In this document: in pieces, positions 21,712 through 31,924 of the stretch
How positions within the stretch are numbered: position 1 is the first letter of the stretch
Layout: each line of letters begins with the position of its first letter
Assembly: GCA_036435485.1 (NCBI GenBank)
Contig: CM071594.1
Coordinates: 96,623,001-96,687,000 of the forward strand
Direction of reading: 5' to 3'
DNA length: 64,000 bases
Source of the DNA: Saposhnikovia divaricata
Lineage: Eukaryota; Streptophyta; Magnoliopsida; Apiales; Apiaceae
Position numbers and translations under genes: made by a program
The notes under the pieces: model-generated
The model's database searches: none
Told to the model about the DNA's origin: nothing
Seen by the model: the letters and a program-made list of their open reading frames with translations, nothing else

Positions 21712-22527
21712 GCTTGTTAATATCTGAGGTTTGCTCTTTAATAATTTGCAAGTGATTTTGTTATTATTTTTTTTAATTTTAATCACTTGCATAATTATTT
21801 TATCAACTTATTTTATTGCTTGTGATTGTATAAATCTTTGTCAACATGTTTATAATAACTTCTTTATTACTTCTTGTATTTTGAAATATTTGTGATATTT
21901 TAATGAATCATATTCTCTCTTTAAATAATTTTCTATTAGAAAGTTATTTTATTAGAAAATATTTGGATTCATTAATTTGTTATAAATGTTCTTGTAAATA
22001 AATATAATATTTTATTAAATGTTTTGTAGTGTTTGTCCTTTTGTTATTTATATTTATTGTCGTAAAAAGGTTAATCCATGTGTTTGCTAAATATTTATTT
22101 ATGGTAATTTTAGTGATAAATAAGGTTGTATCTTAATTAGATTAATTCTGGACATATATTTGTATTTTATTAGTATAAAATTAGCAGATTATGTTTATTA
22201 TTAATCAATTTTTGTTTTTCAGTTTTACCAGTTTTTTTAATATATATTTTAGTGTTTTTACCAGTGTCGATTGTCTTGTAAGTGTTTTTCGGGTATCAAG
22301 ACAATCGCCAAGACAATCCACAGATTGTCTTGGCAGGTTATTTTGTTTATTAAAAAAAATAATTTAATTTACGTTGTTTTTAATTTATCAGTAAGAGAAA
22401 CGATTGTCTTGATAGTTTTTTTAACTACCAAGACAATCGGCAAGACAATCAACTGATTGTCTTGGAGAGTCATTTCGATACTTAAACAAAAAAAAAAATC
22501 AGAACAACATTAAGACAATCGAATAAC

Positions 22528-22609
<82 letters not shown>

Positions 22610-23020
22610 TCTTTACACAGAGAACCATTACATATATACACACGATATACACACTTTTGAATCGAACCTCTGCTCGATTTTCTTCAACCAAACTGAAAAC
22701 TAAGGACGGATTCAAGTAGATCGTTCGATTTCCTGTCTATTGAACCGAATATTAAAGGATTTGGTTAAGTTTTTGAAAATTCAATTTTTTAAAAACTCAA
22801 TCAGTTTTTCACTGATTTGAGAATTTTAAATTTTATCCGTGAAATCTAAAAATAGATTGAGACACCCAGTGATTAGGAGAACATCATACTAATTTTTGGG
22901 ATTTTCTGACAACTTTGAATTAATTCGAATTTTTAATTAATTTTAATTAATTATTAATTCTGAAAATTTTCGAATTGTATTAATTTTCCCGAAATTGAAG
23001 TGTGTTTTTGTGTTAAAAAA
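21712..23020 (+). promoter_or_regulatory. Spacer between C pol and second ORF, with motif hairpins and CT tract
   Basis: No ORF is supported in these 1.3 kb. The left part is very AT-rich. At 22266-22466 direct and inverted GATTGTCTTG / CAAGACAATC copies recur, the same words as in the LTRs. A long CT run (22530-22606) follows, then a CT-rich leader up to the ATG at 23021. The layout parallels the spacer of A: family motif, leader, second ORF. I infer a regulatory or promoter region for the second ORF. Confidence 0.5.
22530..22606 (+). repeat. (CT)n microsatellite, about 38 units
   Basis: An unbroken CT dinucleotide run. It lies about 415 bp before the second ORF start of C. The minus-strand open frame of alternating Arg/Glu across it is an artefact of the repeat. 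Confidence 0.98.
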
Positions 23021-26000
23021 ATGGCTGATAATTTTGAGATAATGAAGCATAATTTGGTTGGATATTTTAATCCGAACGATTGTCCCATGATCGATTTAAG
23101 TCGTGGATACGTTTTCTAAATGATGATTCGATTATCCGAACTGCTATTTCGATGGAAGCCCCAATTAAAATAGGACCACTAAGATTGATTTGCACAGAAG
23201 CTGTGGTGTCTGAAGATTTGACCTCATTTTCTTTTGACTTTGATGGAACACACCACATTGTGACTGAATCAACCCTTACTACGGTATTGGGCCTTCCGGT
23301 GGATAATTTTGATCCTTTTCCAACCAGTGAACAACTGTATCAATTTTTCAGTGATATTAATTATCGTGGAGTAATTGATATGAACAATTTGAGCAAAAAG
23401 AACCTGGTTCAACAATGGGATGCATTGTTCGACACAATCTCCAAGGTATTTGCTAATACAGCCAGAGGTAATTTTCATTTACTTACCTCTATGTTACAAA
23501 CTATTGGTTATGCTGTTGCTAACAACTGTAGAATCAATATTGAAAAATTACTTTGGAATACTATTGTTAGTAGAATTGTTAAGTCCAGAAGGGATTTTGA
23601 TGAGGGTAATAAAGTCTTATGTTATTATCCTAGATTCTTAACTTTGATATTTAATCATCTTGTTCCTGTTGGTCAACAAGCAATTTTTAGGAATGACAAT
23701 CCTATGGTATCAGGCAGGCAAACCAAGAAAATATTCACTAGCCTACACACACATAAAAAATTACCAAATGTGCCAGTGTATGTTACACCATACTTGTCTA
23801 CCTTCATAGATTTACCTGTCATTCCCCGACTTGTAAATGCACCTGAACCTGAACCTGAACCTGAAAATGTACCTGTCCCTGAACTTCAACCTCAAATGGA
23901 ACAATCCATCCCTTCAGGTACAGCTACTGCATCAACAGAGCAGGTATTGCATTCTATCTCTCAAACTGTTTCTGGAGCCCAAGTGGCTGATAGGTCAGAC
24001 CAAGAGGTTGTAGAACCACAGCCTCTATCCCAAGTCTTAGAGCCAAACACTGTGTTTACTCAAATCTCTAAACCTAAATCCAGAAGCAAGCAGTTAGCAA
24101 AAAGAGCTGATAGAAGAAGTGACAATTTGAGTGATCCCACAGCTCTGCCTCCACCAAAGAAGAGAAGAAACCTACTACTTGAGGCATCTGTTAGCCCATC
24201 CATTTCCTCCCAAAAGGACTTGGACATTGAAATGGCCGATGAACTGTTACTAATTTCATCCTCTCAACAGGATGAAATTATTGAAATTCGCCAAAGGGCC
24301 GTGGCACCTTGTACAGAGTCAAGCACACCTCTATTACTCACAATTGGGGAAGACATTACTTTAGAATCCAATGTTGTTAAGGACACTGAGCAAGGAGTGC
24401 ACCATAGGATTATTACTGAGACAGTGCCTACCATTGTTACGGTAGAAGAGCCTTCACAGGCTTCAGAGGGAAATCTTGACTCTTTGCCATTTATAATAGA
24501 GTCATCATCTCCCCTCCCAGGAGGAACATTCCTGGCTCCCTCAAGGGATTCTTCACTCGCAGATTTATCTGGAGAAAGTGAAGGGCAACTTGGTCATCCT
24601 ATCACTGAAGAAATTCAGTTATCAAATCCAGATGAATTAATAGAGATGACTGAGGATTGGGATTTGAGAACTCCCATTGCACCACCACTGACCTCTCTAG
24701 AAGAGGCTAGGGTGATTTCTATTGCAGGTATAGCTCAAGGAAAGGAGCTAGTGTTGAGTGATGTGAGGACCACCATAAATTTGAGTGAAACACATGCACG
24801 AAAGGAGAGTGACATATCCTTGAGTGAACATCAGGTGAGCGCACACACTGACACAAACACTTTGTCACTTATGGCTCAAATACAAGATCTGCAAAAGAAA
24901 TTGATGGAAACTGAGGGTGAAAAACAATTTTTAAAAGCACAAGTGGATGAACGGTCTTCTTCTTCCACCTCTGTCAATAATCAGCTCATGTTTATTCGTG
25001 ATGATGTTCAGAACATAAAGACCACACTCACTCCAGCAATCAATACATTGATGCAATCCAACTCTCAGGCATCTACAGAAAGATCAGATATTCTAAATGC
25101 TATTGACAGACTCTCTAATAGGGTGGATGAACTTCAAGTGGAAATGCATGTAACTGCTCAATCATATTCAACAACCTTTGCGAAGCTTGAAGAAAAATAT
25201 GATTACATGTTTGAAGGACTTGACCATCTATACAACGTTGTTAAACCTACTCATCATATCACACCAGAACAAAGAGCATATTTTGAAGACTATGATGGTG
25301 ATAATGGAGGGGGTAATGATGAAAATAGAGAGCTTGACAGTCAAAGAAAGTCTGTAGAGGATTCCTCAACTAAGGGGGAGAAGAAGTCAGGAGAGAAGTC
25401 TGGAGGAGCTGGAGGAAGTAAGTCTGGAGGTTAGTCAACTCAAGGGAGGCATAAGGAGAAGTCTGGAAAGGGAAAAGAAAAAGCTGTTAGAGTTTCAGCT
25501 CATGATCAGGATGAATCAGATTTTGATTTTGATCTCAAGAATAGTAAGTTTGAGGTACAGCAATTAAATGACATTGAAGAAGATCTTTCAAACTGGCAAG
25601 ATGATCCTGAATTTGGGAAGGAACTTCAAGAGGAGAAAGCTGATCGTCAGATGAGACAAGCTAAGCTTAAGAAGACCAGACAGGTAGTGGATAAAAGATT
25701 GAAGCTGAAGCAAGCTGAAGATGCAGAGAAACAAAAGCTACATGCAATCAGTGTACAAGAAAGGAAAAGAGATATTCAGTTGAAGATTGGTCCAAAGTGG
25801 GAGAAAGCAAGAGTAATTTTTGATTCTATTCAAAACACTGCTAATGATGATGAACGTTTTCTCAAACTACTTCAACAGTTTCAAGAGACCAATCCAAATT
25901 ACTTGCAATATATGGATGCATTGATGCTGGAAATCTCGAGGATAGTAGCTGGGTTTGACAAATGTGCAGATCAGCTGATAATTCAGATTGATTCTCGTAC

Positions 26001-26487
26001 AATGGGTTCTCTATATGTGTCACTTCAAATCTTTCAACAGAGAACATTGATTGAACTGTGGATTATGTCTCTAAAGGTAAAAAGGTTTTCTGAACTGAAT
26101 ATTTTACTTCATGAAAGACTTTTAGAGTTTGCTCAAAGGAATAGGCCACAAGTTATTCAAACTCCACATCATGTTAAGTTTCTCAAGGGTAATACACTAC
26201 ATTCTTGCTTCCTTGATTCTAAGTCGATGAAATTATATATTGCATCTCATCTGGTCTGGTTAGAAGATATGCTAAGGACTACAGGATTTGAAGATAAAGA
26301 AAGTATCTTTGTTGCTAACATTATCCGATCATATGCTTTAACTGGCTTTGAAAAGAAATATTACATTCTTCGGAATCGGCTATGGGGCAACCTTAGACTT
26401 TTGCCTAAGAAACCTAAAGGCCTTGTGTCAGATTATGAACGTGTACTTGACAAAGATTTGATCAAAACCTTGGATGATCAAGAATGA
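23021..26487 (+). pseudogene. Element C second ORF, one frameshift and one stop
   Basis: ATG 23021 opens a frame that ends after about 30 codons. The long open frame begins one register away near 23080 and has no ATG of its own before codon 25, so a one-base indel near 23080 probably separates them. The frame is open to TAG 25432, then continues in the same register to TGA 26485, so only one stop breaks the rest. The N-terminal 220 residues match the plant-transposon-like domain (QQWDALFDTISKVF stretch). The middle is Ser/Pro/Glu-rich with an EPEPEPEN run. A coiled coil lies near 24870-25220, a Gly/Lys/Ser-rich hinge near 25290-25500, and a Lys-rich helix and folded C-terminus follow. No membrane segment is seen. 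The function is unknown. Confidence 0.8.
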
Positions 26488-26832
26488 TTTGACACAGAGA
26501 ATATCAGAAGATTTCAAGAACAAGAAGATGAAGTTGAATCTGGAGAGATAAGGGAGAAAGATACTTCTAAATGAAGACCAGCTCTACATGTGATATCTTT
26601 AGGGCTTAGATAGAACAAGATAGGAAAATTGTATTATATGATCAGTCTAGAGGATCATCTATCTTGTATTTATCTTTTATGTTTGAATCTGGACAATGTT
26701 AAATATAAACCAGAACCTTTCTTTTATTTACTTTATATTTAAAGTTCTATCTTTTGCTAAGTTAAGTTGAGTTAGTTGAGTAATCCTCTAGGTATTTGCT
26801 TGTTATTTTCTAACAAACAAATAGGGGGAGAT
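26488..26832 (+). other. C 3' untranslated region with polypurine tract
   Basis: The region has no ORF. The polypurine tract ATAGGGGGAGAT (26821-26832) abuts the 3' LTR. Confidence 0.85.
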
Positions 26833-28349
26833 TGAAAGGCATATGACACAACCTATTTGTAGTTCGAGGACTCAACTCAACTTAAGCTTAGATTGTAATA
26901 AGTAAATAACTTTAACTGTCACATGAATCTCAGAAGATACTATCTGTCAGAAGAAAAACCGTAAAGTCAATCTATAGTTTTGATGCTTTACACTGGAAGA
27001 AGCTCAGCTTGCTGATCAAGCCTCAGTATAGCATCAAAGAAGTGGATTTATTTCTAAGACAGAGATTCCTAGAGTGACAGGTTCAGACAGAATACAGTGG
27101 AGTACAAGAAGGAGAAAGAGATGAGAAGAAAAATGAATCACATTTTAATGTGAAAATTAAAGGACAGTCATTGAAGTTAGTCGTTCATGAACCAGACCGT
27201 GCATGGAACGTCAACAGAATATTCAGTGGTATTCCTTTATTACTTTCAGTGATTCAGAAAAGATTTAAGACAATCCAAGGATATATAATTATCCTTCTTT
27301 AATTAATTTAAATCAAGTAGTCAATTTAATTAATAAATTAATTCATCAAGAATTAATTCATTAATTAAATTAATTATTAAATTAATTAAATCTGAATAAT
27401 TATTTAAGTAAGTTTAAATTGAAATGATTATTTATTAATCAGTTTAATTTAAAACTGAAAAATGAACTAGCAAGACAATCTCTAATTGTCTTGCCGATTG
27501 TCTTGAAGAAGGAAATCAGTAAAGCAAGACAATCCCTGATTGTCTTGCCGATTGTCTTGGTGATGATTATACTCGACAGCTTTAAAAAAGGAGAATAAAA
27601 ATCTGATTTGATTGTCTTGACGATTGTCTTGACAGTTCAAATCAGATTGTCTTGATAATGATAAAAAAGAAAAAGCTTCCGACAGATTGATAATTATTGA
27701 TAAAGCAAGACAAAAATCTCAGAAATTGATTGTATTGCCGATTGTCTTGGAAGAACCTGATTGTCTTGCCGATTGTATTGCCTATTGTCTTGGCAGTACA
27801 AAATTGATTGTCTTGGAAGAACAGATTGTATTGCCGATTGTCTTGATAGTTCTAATTAAAGAAAAAGAGGCAGTAGACAATATAAGAAGAAATCACAGGC
27901 GGCTCAAGGATAGACAGACTGAATATTACATTCAAGAAAAAGCAATTTTCTCTCTTCTCTCTCATCAAGAACACAACCTGCAGGAGCTAAAAAAATTCAT
28001 AGAAAATCAAGTTCATCTTATTTTTAATATCTGATCCGATAGAACTTGATTACTTGATACTCTTGTACTATTAGCCAGTTTTTACTCCTAATCTATATCT
28101 TGATTTTTATTAACAAATCTAGAAAAATTCATGTCAAATTTTCTAATTTGTTTTATTAACTAGATATAATTTATGTACTGTATTTGTAAAAAACCCCTCA
28201 AGTTAATATAATTTTATTCAACTTGAATTTTGTTTCATTTAATTCCGCTCAAATTTGTCAAAATATAAATTAAATTTATCCGGACAAATTTCGATTAAAC
28301 AGTACTGTTTGTATTCAACCCCCCTTCTACAAACATATTGGACCTAACA
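26833..28349 (+). repeat. C 3' LTR (1517 bp)
   Basis: It matches the 5' LTR end to end with about 1.5% substitutions by eye. The largest difference is near 27520-27550, where this copy keeps an extra CAAGACAATC arm that completes a hairpin (27524-27548). The 5' LTR has only the other arm there. It ends GGACCTAACA, followed by the GAAGC duplication. Confidence 0.93.
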
Positions 28350-28424
28350 GAAGCCTTCACCAGCATCTCCAGTAGTGAGAATGCCAGCAAAGTTTGTTTG
28401 AGAAGTAGATTGTTTGGGTTCCAT
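28350..28424 (-). pseudogene. Element B second ORF, first 25 codons
   Basis: ATG at 28424 (minus) begins MEPKQ and stays open into the GAAGC duplication. The frame resumes in register at 14568 beyond element C. A (CT)n run (GA on the plus strand, about 28441-28462) lies about 17 bp before the ATG in the leader. Confidence 0.75.
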
Positions 28425-29774
28425 TTTTGTGCTTTGGGTTTAGAGAGAGAGAGAGAGAGAGACAGAAAGATTTAAGCTTTTGAGAGAAGAGTTCTGAGGA
28501 GAGTTATGTGTTTGTGTGACTGACAGTTGCTTATATGAGAATGGCAAACATTTTACTAAAAAAAGGGAAAGTAACTTTGTGTCTTAACCCACTAAACAGT
28601 CACGAGATGTCGTGGGTGGTTACTTTCTAGTGGTTGTAAATCGTGGAGGTAAAATCCCAATTATAACGTTCCACTAACTTTGACAGTAACCTGTGCACTA
28701 GAACAAATTCGTCAGTAACTTTGAGGGTGTGACAACATGTTTCGCTTGACAGTAACATTGGCACGAGAACGTGCTGTCACCATTAAGCAATTTAGAGACA
28801 GTATCTTTTAAACTCTCATGACAGAAACGTTTTCCTTGCTGTAAGGAAACTTGTTGTCAAGACATGTCATGACAGTAACTTTTATTGCTGACAGCAACTT
28901 GTGCGGAAATAATTTTTGTCATAAGTTTTAAATTGATTTTGTTCATTGCTTAAATTAAAATTACCAATTAGCATTTAATCATTTTAGGCACATATTCGTT
29001 AAAGGCACAGACACACACACACATTGCATTAACCATCAGGTAAATAGGTTAAGAGAATCTAACAGAGAAAGTATGAACAGTAAAGAAGATGAAACGATTC
29101 TTTTTTTAAAGAAAAAATTACAACTTTATTCATCATCAGAGACAAGTTCATACAGTTCCACATGAACTATTTCATCTGTTATCCCATCTACCTTTAGGCG
29201 TGCTTCGACGAGATCGAGCAACTCCTTCCAGGCTTCAAGGTCCTTCTCCACCTTCTCTCTAGCAGCTTTCTCTTCTTTGGCCTTTTCTTCCTCAAGTAAA
29301 TCATCCATGATAGCAAAGAGTTCCTTTATCTCCTCCTCGTGTCCAGGCTCACACCAGATAATGGGCTTCTGTTCATCTCCATTATTGTCTCTTATTCTCT
29401 TTCTTAAAGCGTGAGTGTGTTATTGAAAAATGGTCTTTAGTCTCGAGGTCATTTTATAGCACGCTGAGTGACGTTCCAGTTTCCCATACGCTTTTTAATA
29501 AAGTATTTAACTTTACAAGAAAAAGACTGACAATTAACCTGATCATTTCAAATGACAAGACTAATTATCCTAGCACCCATGTGATTTAAGTTAATGTCAT
29601 GTGACTACTAATTACATAAATTATGACAAATATGTAATTTAAATTTTAGCATATTCATAGCAGACATGCTGTCAAAACAAGTAGCACATAAGACAGTAAC
29701 TTCTCATGACAACAATATTGAAGGCTACTGTCACGAGCTGCATCTAACACATTTAAAATGTAAAAACTAGTAAG
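28425..29774 (-). promoter_or_regulatory. Element B spacer between pol and second ORF, with GACAGTAAC motifs and two TATA-like boxes
   Basis: The 1.35-kb spacer has repeated GACAGTAAC/GACAGT words (plus strand near 28521, 28682, 28748, 28798, 28871, 29694) and inverted ACTGTCA forms. These are the words that also occur in B coding sequence. On the minus strand ATATAAGC (about 28528-28536) lies about 105 bp before the second ORF ATG. A stronger TATAAAAT (29452-29459) lies upstream of a small ORF. An (AC)n run lies near 29010. I infer promoter activity from spacing alone. Confidence 0.5.
29126..29308 (-). CDS. Small ORF in the element B spacer, 60 aa, unknown
   Basis: ATG 29308 opens a 60-residue frame ending in TGA. 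It is almost entirely charged Glu/Lys/Ala helix (EEEKAKEEKAAREKVEKD), then a Leu-rich helix and an acidic tail. The same frame is open and protein-like upstream to about 29418 but has no ATG there, so the real product may be longer or spliced. TATAAAAT lies about 145 bp before the ATG. Nothing similar stands in the A spacer. It may be a piece of a captured host gene or a short accessory ORF. Confidence 0.35.
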   Translation of the reverse strand: MDDLLEEEKAKEEKAAREKVEKDLEAWKELLDLVEARLKVDGITDEIVHVELYELVSDDE

Positions 29775-30916
29775 TTAACATACCTGATTTAGCATTCCCA
29801 ATTCACTTACCAACCTGTTGAAGGTTGCTTCATCCAATGGCTTTGTGAAAATGTCTGCAAGTTGCTTATCTGTGGGGACATAAACCAGCTTCACAGTTCC
29901 CTTTTCAACATGCTCTCTAATGAAATGATGTCTGATATCAATGTTTTTTGTCCTGGAGTGTTGAATTGGGTTGTCTGAGATGGCTATGACACTCGTGTTA
30001 TCACATTTGATAGGGATGTTGGATAACTCTAGACCATAATCCAATAGCTAATTTTTCATCCAAAGAATTTGTGCACAACAACTTCCAACTGTAATATACT
30101 CAGCTTCTGCAGTTGATGTGGACACAGAATACTGCTTCTTGCTAAACCATGACACTAATCTACCACCAAGGAATTGACAGCTACTTGTTGTGCTTTTTCT
30201 GTCAATCTTGCATCCAGCATAATCTGAATCTGAGTATCCAATTAATTCAAATCCAGTATCCTTAGGATACCAAAGGCCTAAGTTTGGAGTGCCTTTCAGA
30301 TACCTAAAGATTCTTTTGATGGCAATTAGATGAGACTCTTTTGGATCAGCCTGAACCCATGTACAAAGACATGTAGCAAACATGATGTCTGGTCTGCTAG
30401 CATTTAGATATAGCAGAGATCCAACCATGCCTCTGAAAGTGCTAGAGTCCACTTTCTTTCCTTTAGGATCCAAATTCAGTTTGATTGCAGTAGAGATAGG
30501 TGTCTTGGCAGGTGATGCATCTTCCAAATTGAACTTTTTGAGAAGTTCCTTGACATATTTAGCTTGACTTATGAAGATTCCATCATCCTTTTGATGAATT
30601 TGTAGACCTAAGAAAAATGACAGTTCTCCCATCATACTCATCTCATATTTGTTTCTCATGAGAGATGAAAACTTCTCGCACAGCTTTTCATTTGTTGAAC
30701 CAAAGATTATGTCATCAACATATATCTGTACCAGAATGATGTCATGCTTGTAGAATAATGTCTTATCTATTACACCTCTTGTAAATTGGTTCTCTATTAT
30801 AAAGGTAGAAAGAGTTTCATACCAAGCTCTGAGGGCTTGCTTCAATCCATAGAGTGCCTTAAATAGTTTGTAGACAAAGTCATACAACTCAGCATCCTCA
30901 AATCCAGGTGGCTGTT
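29775..30916 (-). pseudogene. pol: Element B reverse transcriptase C-terminal half and RNase H, one stop
   Basis: On the minus strand the frame is open from the E junction (30916) through YGLKQALRAWYETL, the catalytic YVDDIIFGS (about 30713-30739) and the RNase H markers SDSDYAGC and AEAEYI. A TAG at 30045-30047 sits where A and C have Gln in RNxL. The frame then continues to 29775 with CDNTSVIAI and ADIFTKPLDE. The N-terminal half of RT lies at 50845 and beyond; the reading frame is in register across the empty site of E. Confidence 0.9.
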
Positions 30917-31408
30917 TGATATGGGCTAAAAGTAAGCCCTAAAGTCACATTTAATGTGGCATTAATTAGGCCAAGAATGGTCCAAACGTGGGGCCCACCA
31001 GCTGGGCCCAAAACCCTAATTATAATATTAATTTCGTAATTAGTATTAAGGGTAATAAACAGCTCAGAAAATAAGAGTCAAACAAGGATATTACTCTTGC
31101 CTGACTTATCCTCCAAGATGCACAATTCAATATGGAAACTGATTCCTACAAGGAATAGATCTAGAACCTTCCTCAAAGACTTGCCCACCAAGTCTCCGAA
31201 TCCTACCATAATTCTAAGGCTTCTCAGCCTATATAAAGGGCCTGACCCCTCATTATCAGAACTACGTTGGCTTGATTCTCAATACGAGATACGTAAGCAC
31301 TCTGTGAGGACCGATTACAGTCTCGAACGCAGAAACAGCCATTAAAGCGCGAAGCTCAACCACCCTAGCAATAATAACAAATAGTAATCGATATTTAGAT
31401 CCACAACA
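30917..31408 (+). repeat. E 5' LTR (492 bp)
   Basis: It begins TGATATGGGC and ends GATCCACAACA. TATATAAAGG near 31230 is a good TATA box, so the transcript would start near 31260. It differs from the 3' LTR at three sites by eye (near 31073, 31257 and 31293). The open frame at 31097-31345 recurs in the other LTR and is not a gene. Confidence 0.95.
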
Positions 31409-31409
31409 T

Positions 31410-31426
31410 TTGGCACCGTCTGTGGG
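31410..31426 (+). other. E primer binding site
   Basis: TTGGCACCGTCTGTGGG, one base after the LTR, is a common primer binding site string in plant Ty3/gypsy elements. I did not assign the tRNA. Confidence 0.75.
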
Positions 31427-31441
31427 AAAACAACATCAACC

Positions 31442-31924
31442 ATGGTTCAAACACGGAGGACAACATCAACTGAGGCCGTGCCTCTTAACTCTGCTCCACC
31501 AGCCACTTCTGATCCGCTTATCGTCACTGAAGAAGGACAAATACTCCCATCAACAGGGGCGGTCATTCAACCTCTGCCCACTCAGCCCCCAGGGACGACT
31601 CCCCAAGTAGAGGGGACCCACTCTGTGATTGTCCATCAAAGCCAAGAAACCAATCCTCTTCAGATGGTGGTTTCTCCTCTTGGTAACGTTGATCGCACGG
31701 GGGTACAGATCCATACTACGGATCTCCCTTTGAACACCAACCCTATGTATGGGTTGCCTAATTATCCCCCTCGACGAAGAGAACCTGGACCAAGCGGTCA
31801 TGCCTTACAGATCAGGGATCGAGAGTATGATGACTACTCTGGCCCCTATACTGATGATTCGTCATCTGAGGATGATGATCGAGATGAAGCCCCGAGGAGG
31901 CGACGTGCCAGCAAAGAACCTTAA
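31442..31924 (+). CDS. gag: Element E gag N-terminal part, ended by an in-frame TAA
   Basis: ATG 31442 starts MVQTRRTTS shortly after the primer binding site. The 160 residues are Pro/Ser/Thr-rich, then acidic (YDDYSGPYTDDSSSEDDD) with an Arg-rich end. The TAA at 31922 is in the same register as the following 1.7-kb-codon frame, which has no ATG near its start. Either this copy lost a sense codon or a stop is read through. The segment belongs to gag ahead of the capsid domain. Confidence 0.8.
   Translation: MVQTRRTTSTEAVPLNSAPPATSDPLIVTEEGQILPSTGAVIQPLPTQPPGTTPQVEGTHSVIVHQSQETNPLQMVVSPLGNVDRTGVQIHTTDLPLNTNPMYGLPNYPPRRREPGPSGHALQIRDREYDDYSGPYTDDSSSEDDDRDEAPRRRRASKEP

Larger units (their letters stand above)
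14574..28349 (+). mobile_element. Element C: complete Sirevirus-like Ty1/copia retrotransposon, coding parts mutated
   Basis: It has two LTRs (1496 and 1517 bp), TG...CA ends, a 5-bp duplication GAAGC (14569-14573 and 28350-28354), a methionine-tRNA-type primer binding site, gag, pol, a second ORF and a polypurine tract. It is 13.8 kb long and lies in the second ORF of element B, on the opposite strand. The B frame stays in register across the empty site. Comparing the LTRs by eye gives about twenty substitutions and a few indels (about 1.5%). Gag and pol carry many stops and frameshifts, so this copy is defective. Confidence 0.95.
28350..30916 (-). mobile_element. Element B, middle piece (RT/RNase H end, spacer, second ORF start)
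   Basis: This piece lies between the insertions of C (left) and E (right). On the minus strand it carries the C-terminal half of RT and RNase H, a long spacer and the first 25 codons of the second ORF. It joins 50845 on the right through E (duplication CTGTT) and 14573 on the left through C (duplication GAAGC). Confidence 0.9.

Noticed and set aside
22482..22715. Minus-strand frame with long alternating Arg-Glu run
   Set aside because: It is the translation of the (CT)n microsatellite and carries no other protein signal.
31097..31345. 82-aa ORF present in both E LTRs (again at 50533-50781)
   Set aside because: It overlaps the TATA box and transcription start region of the LTR and shows no protein-like pattern.
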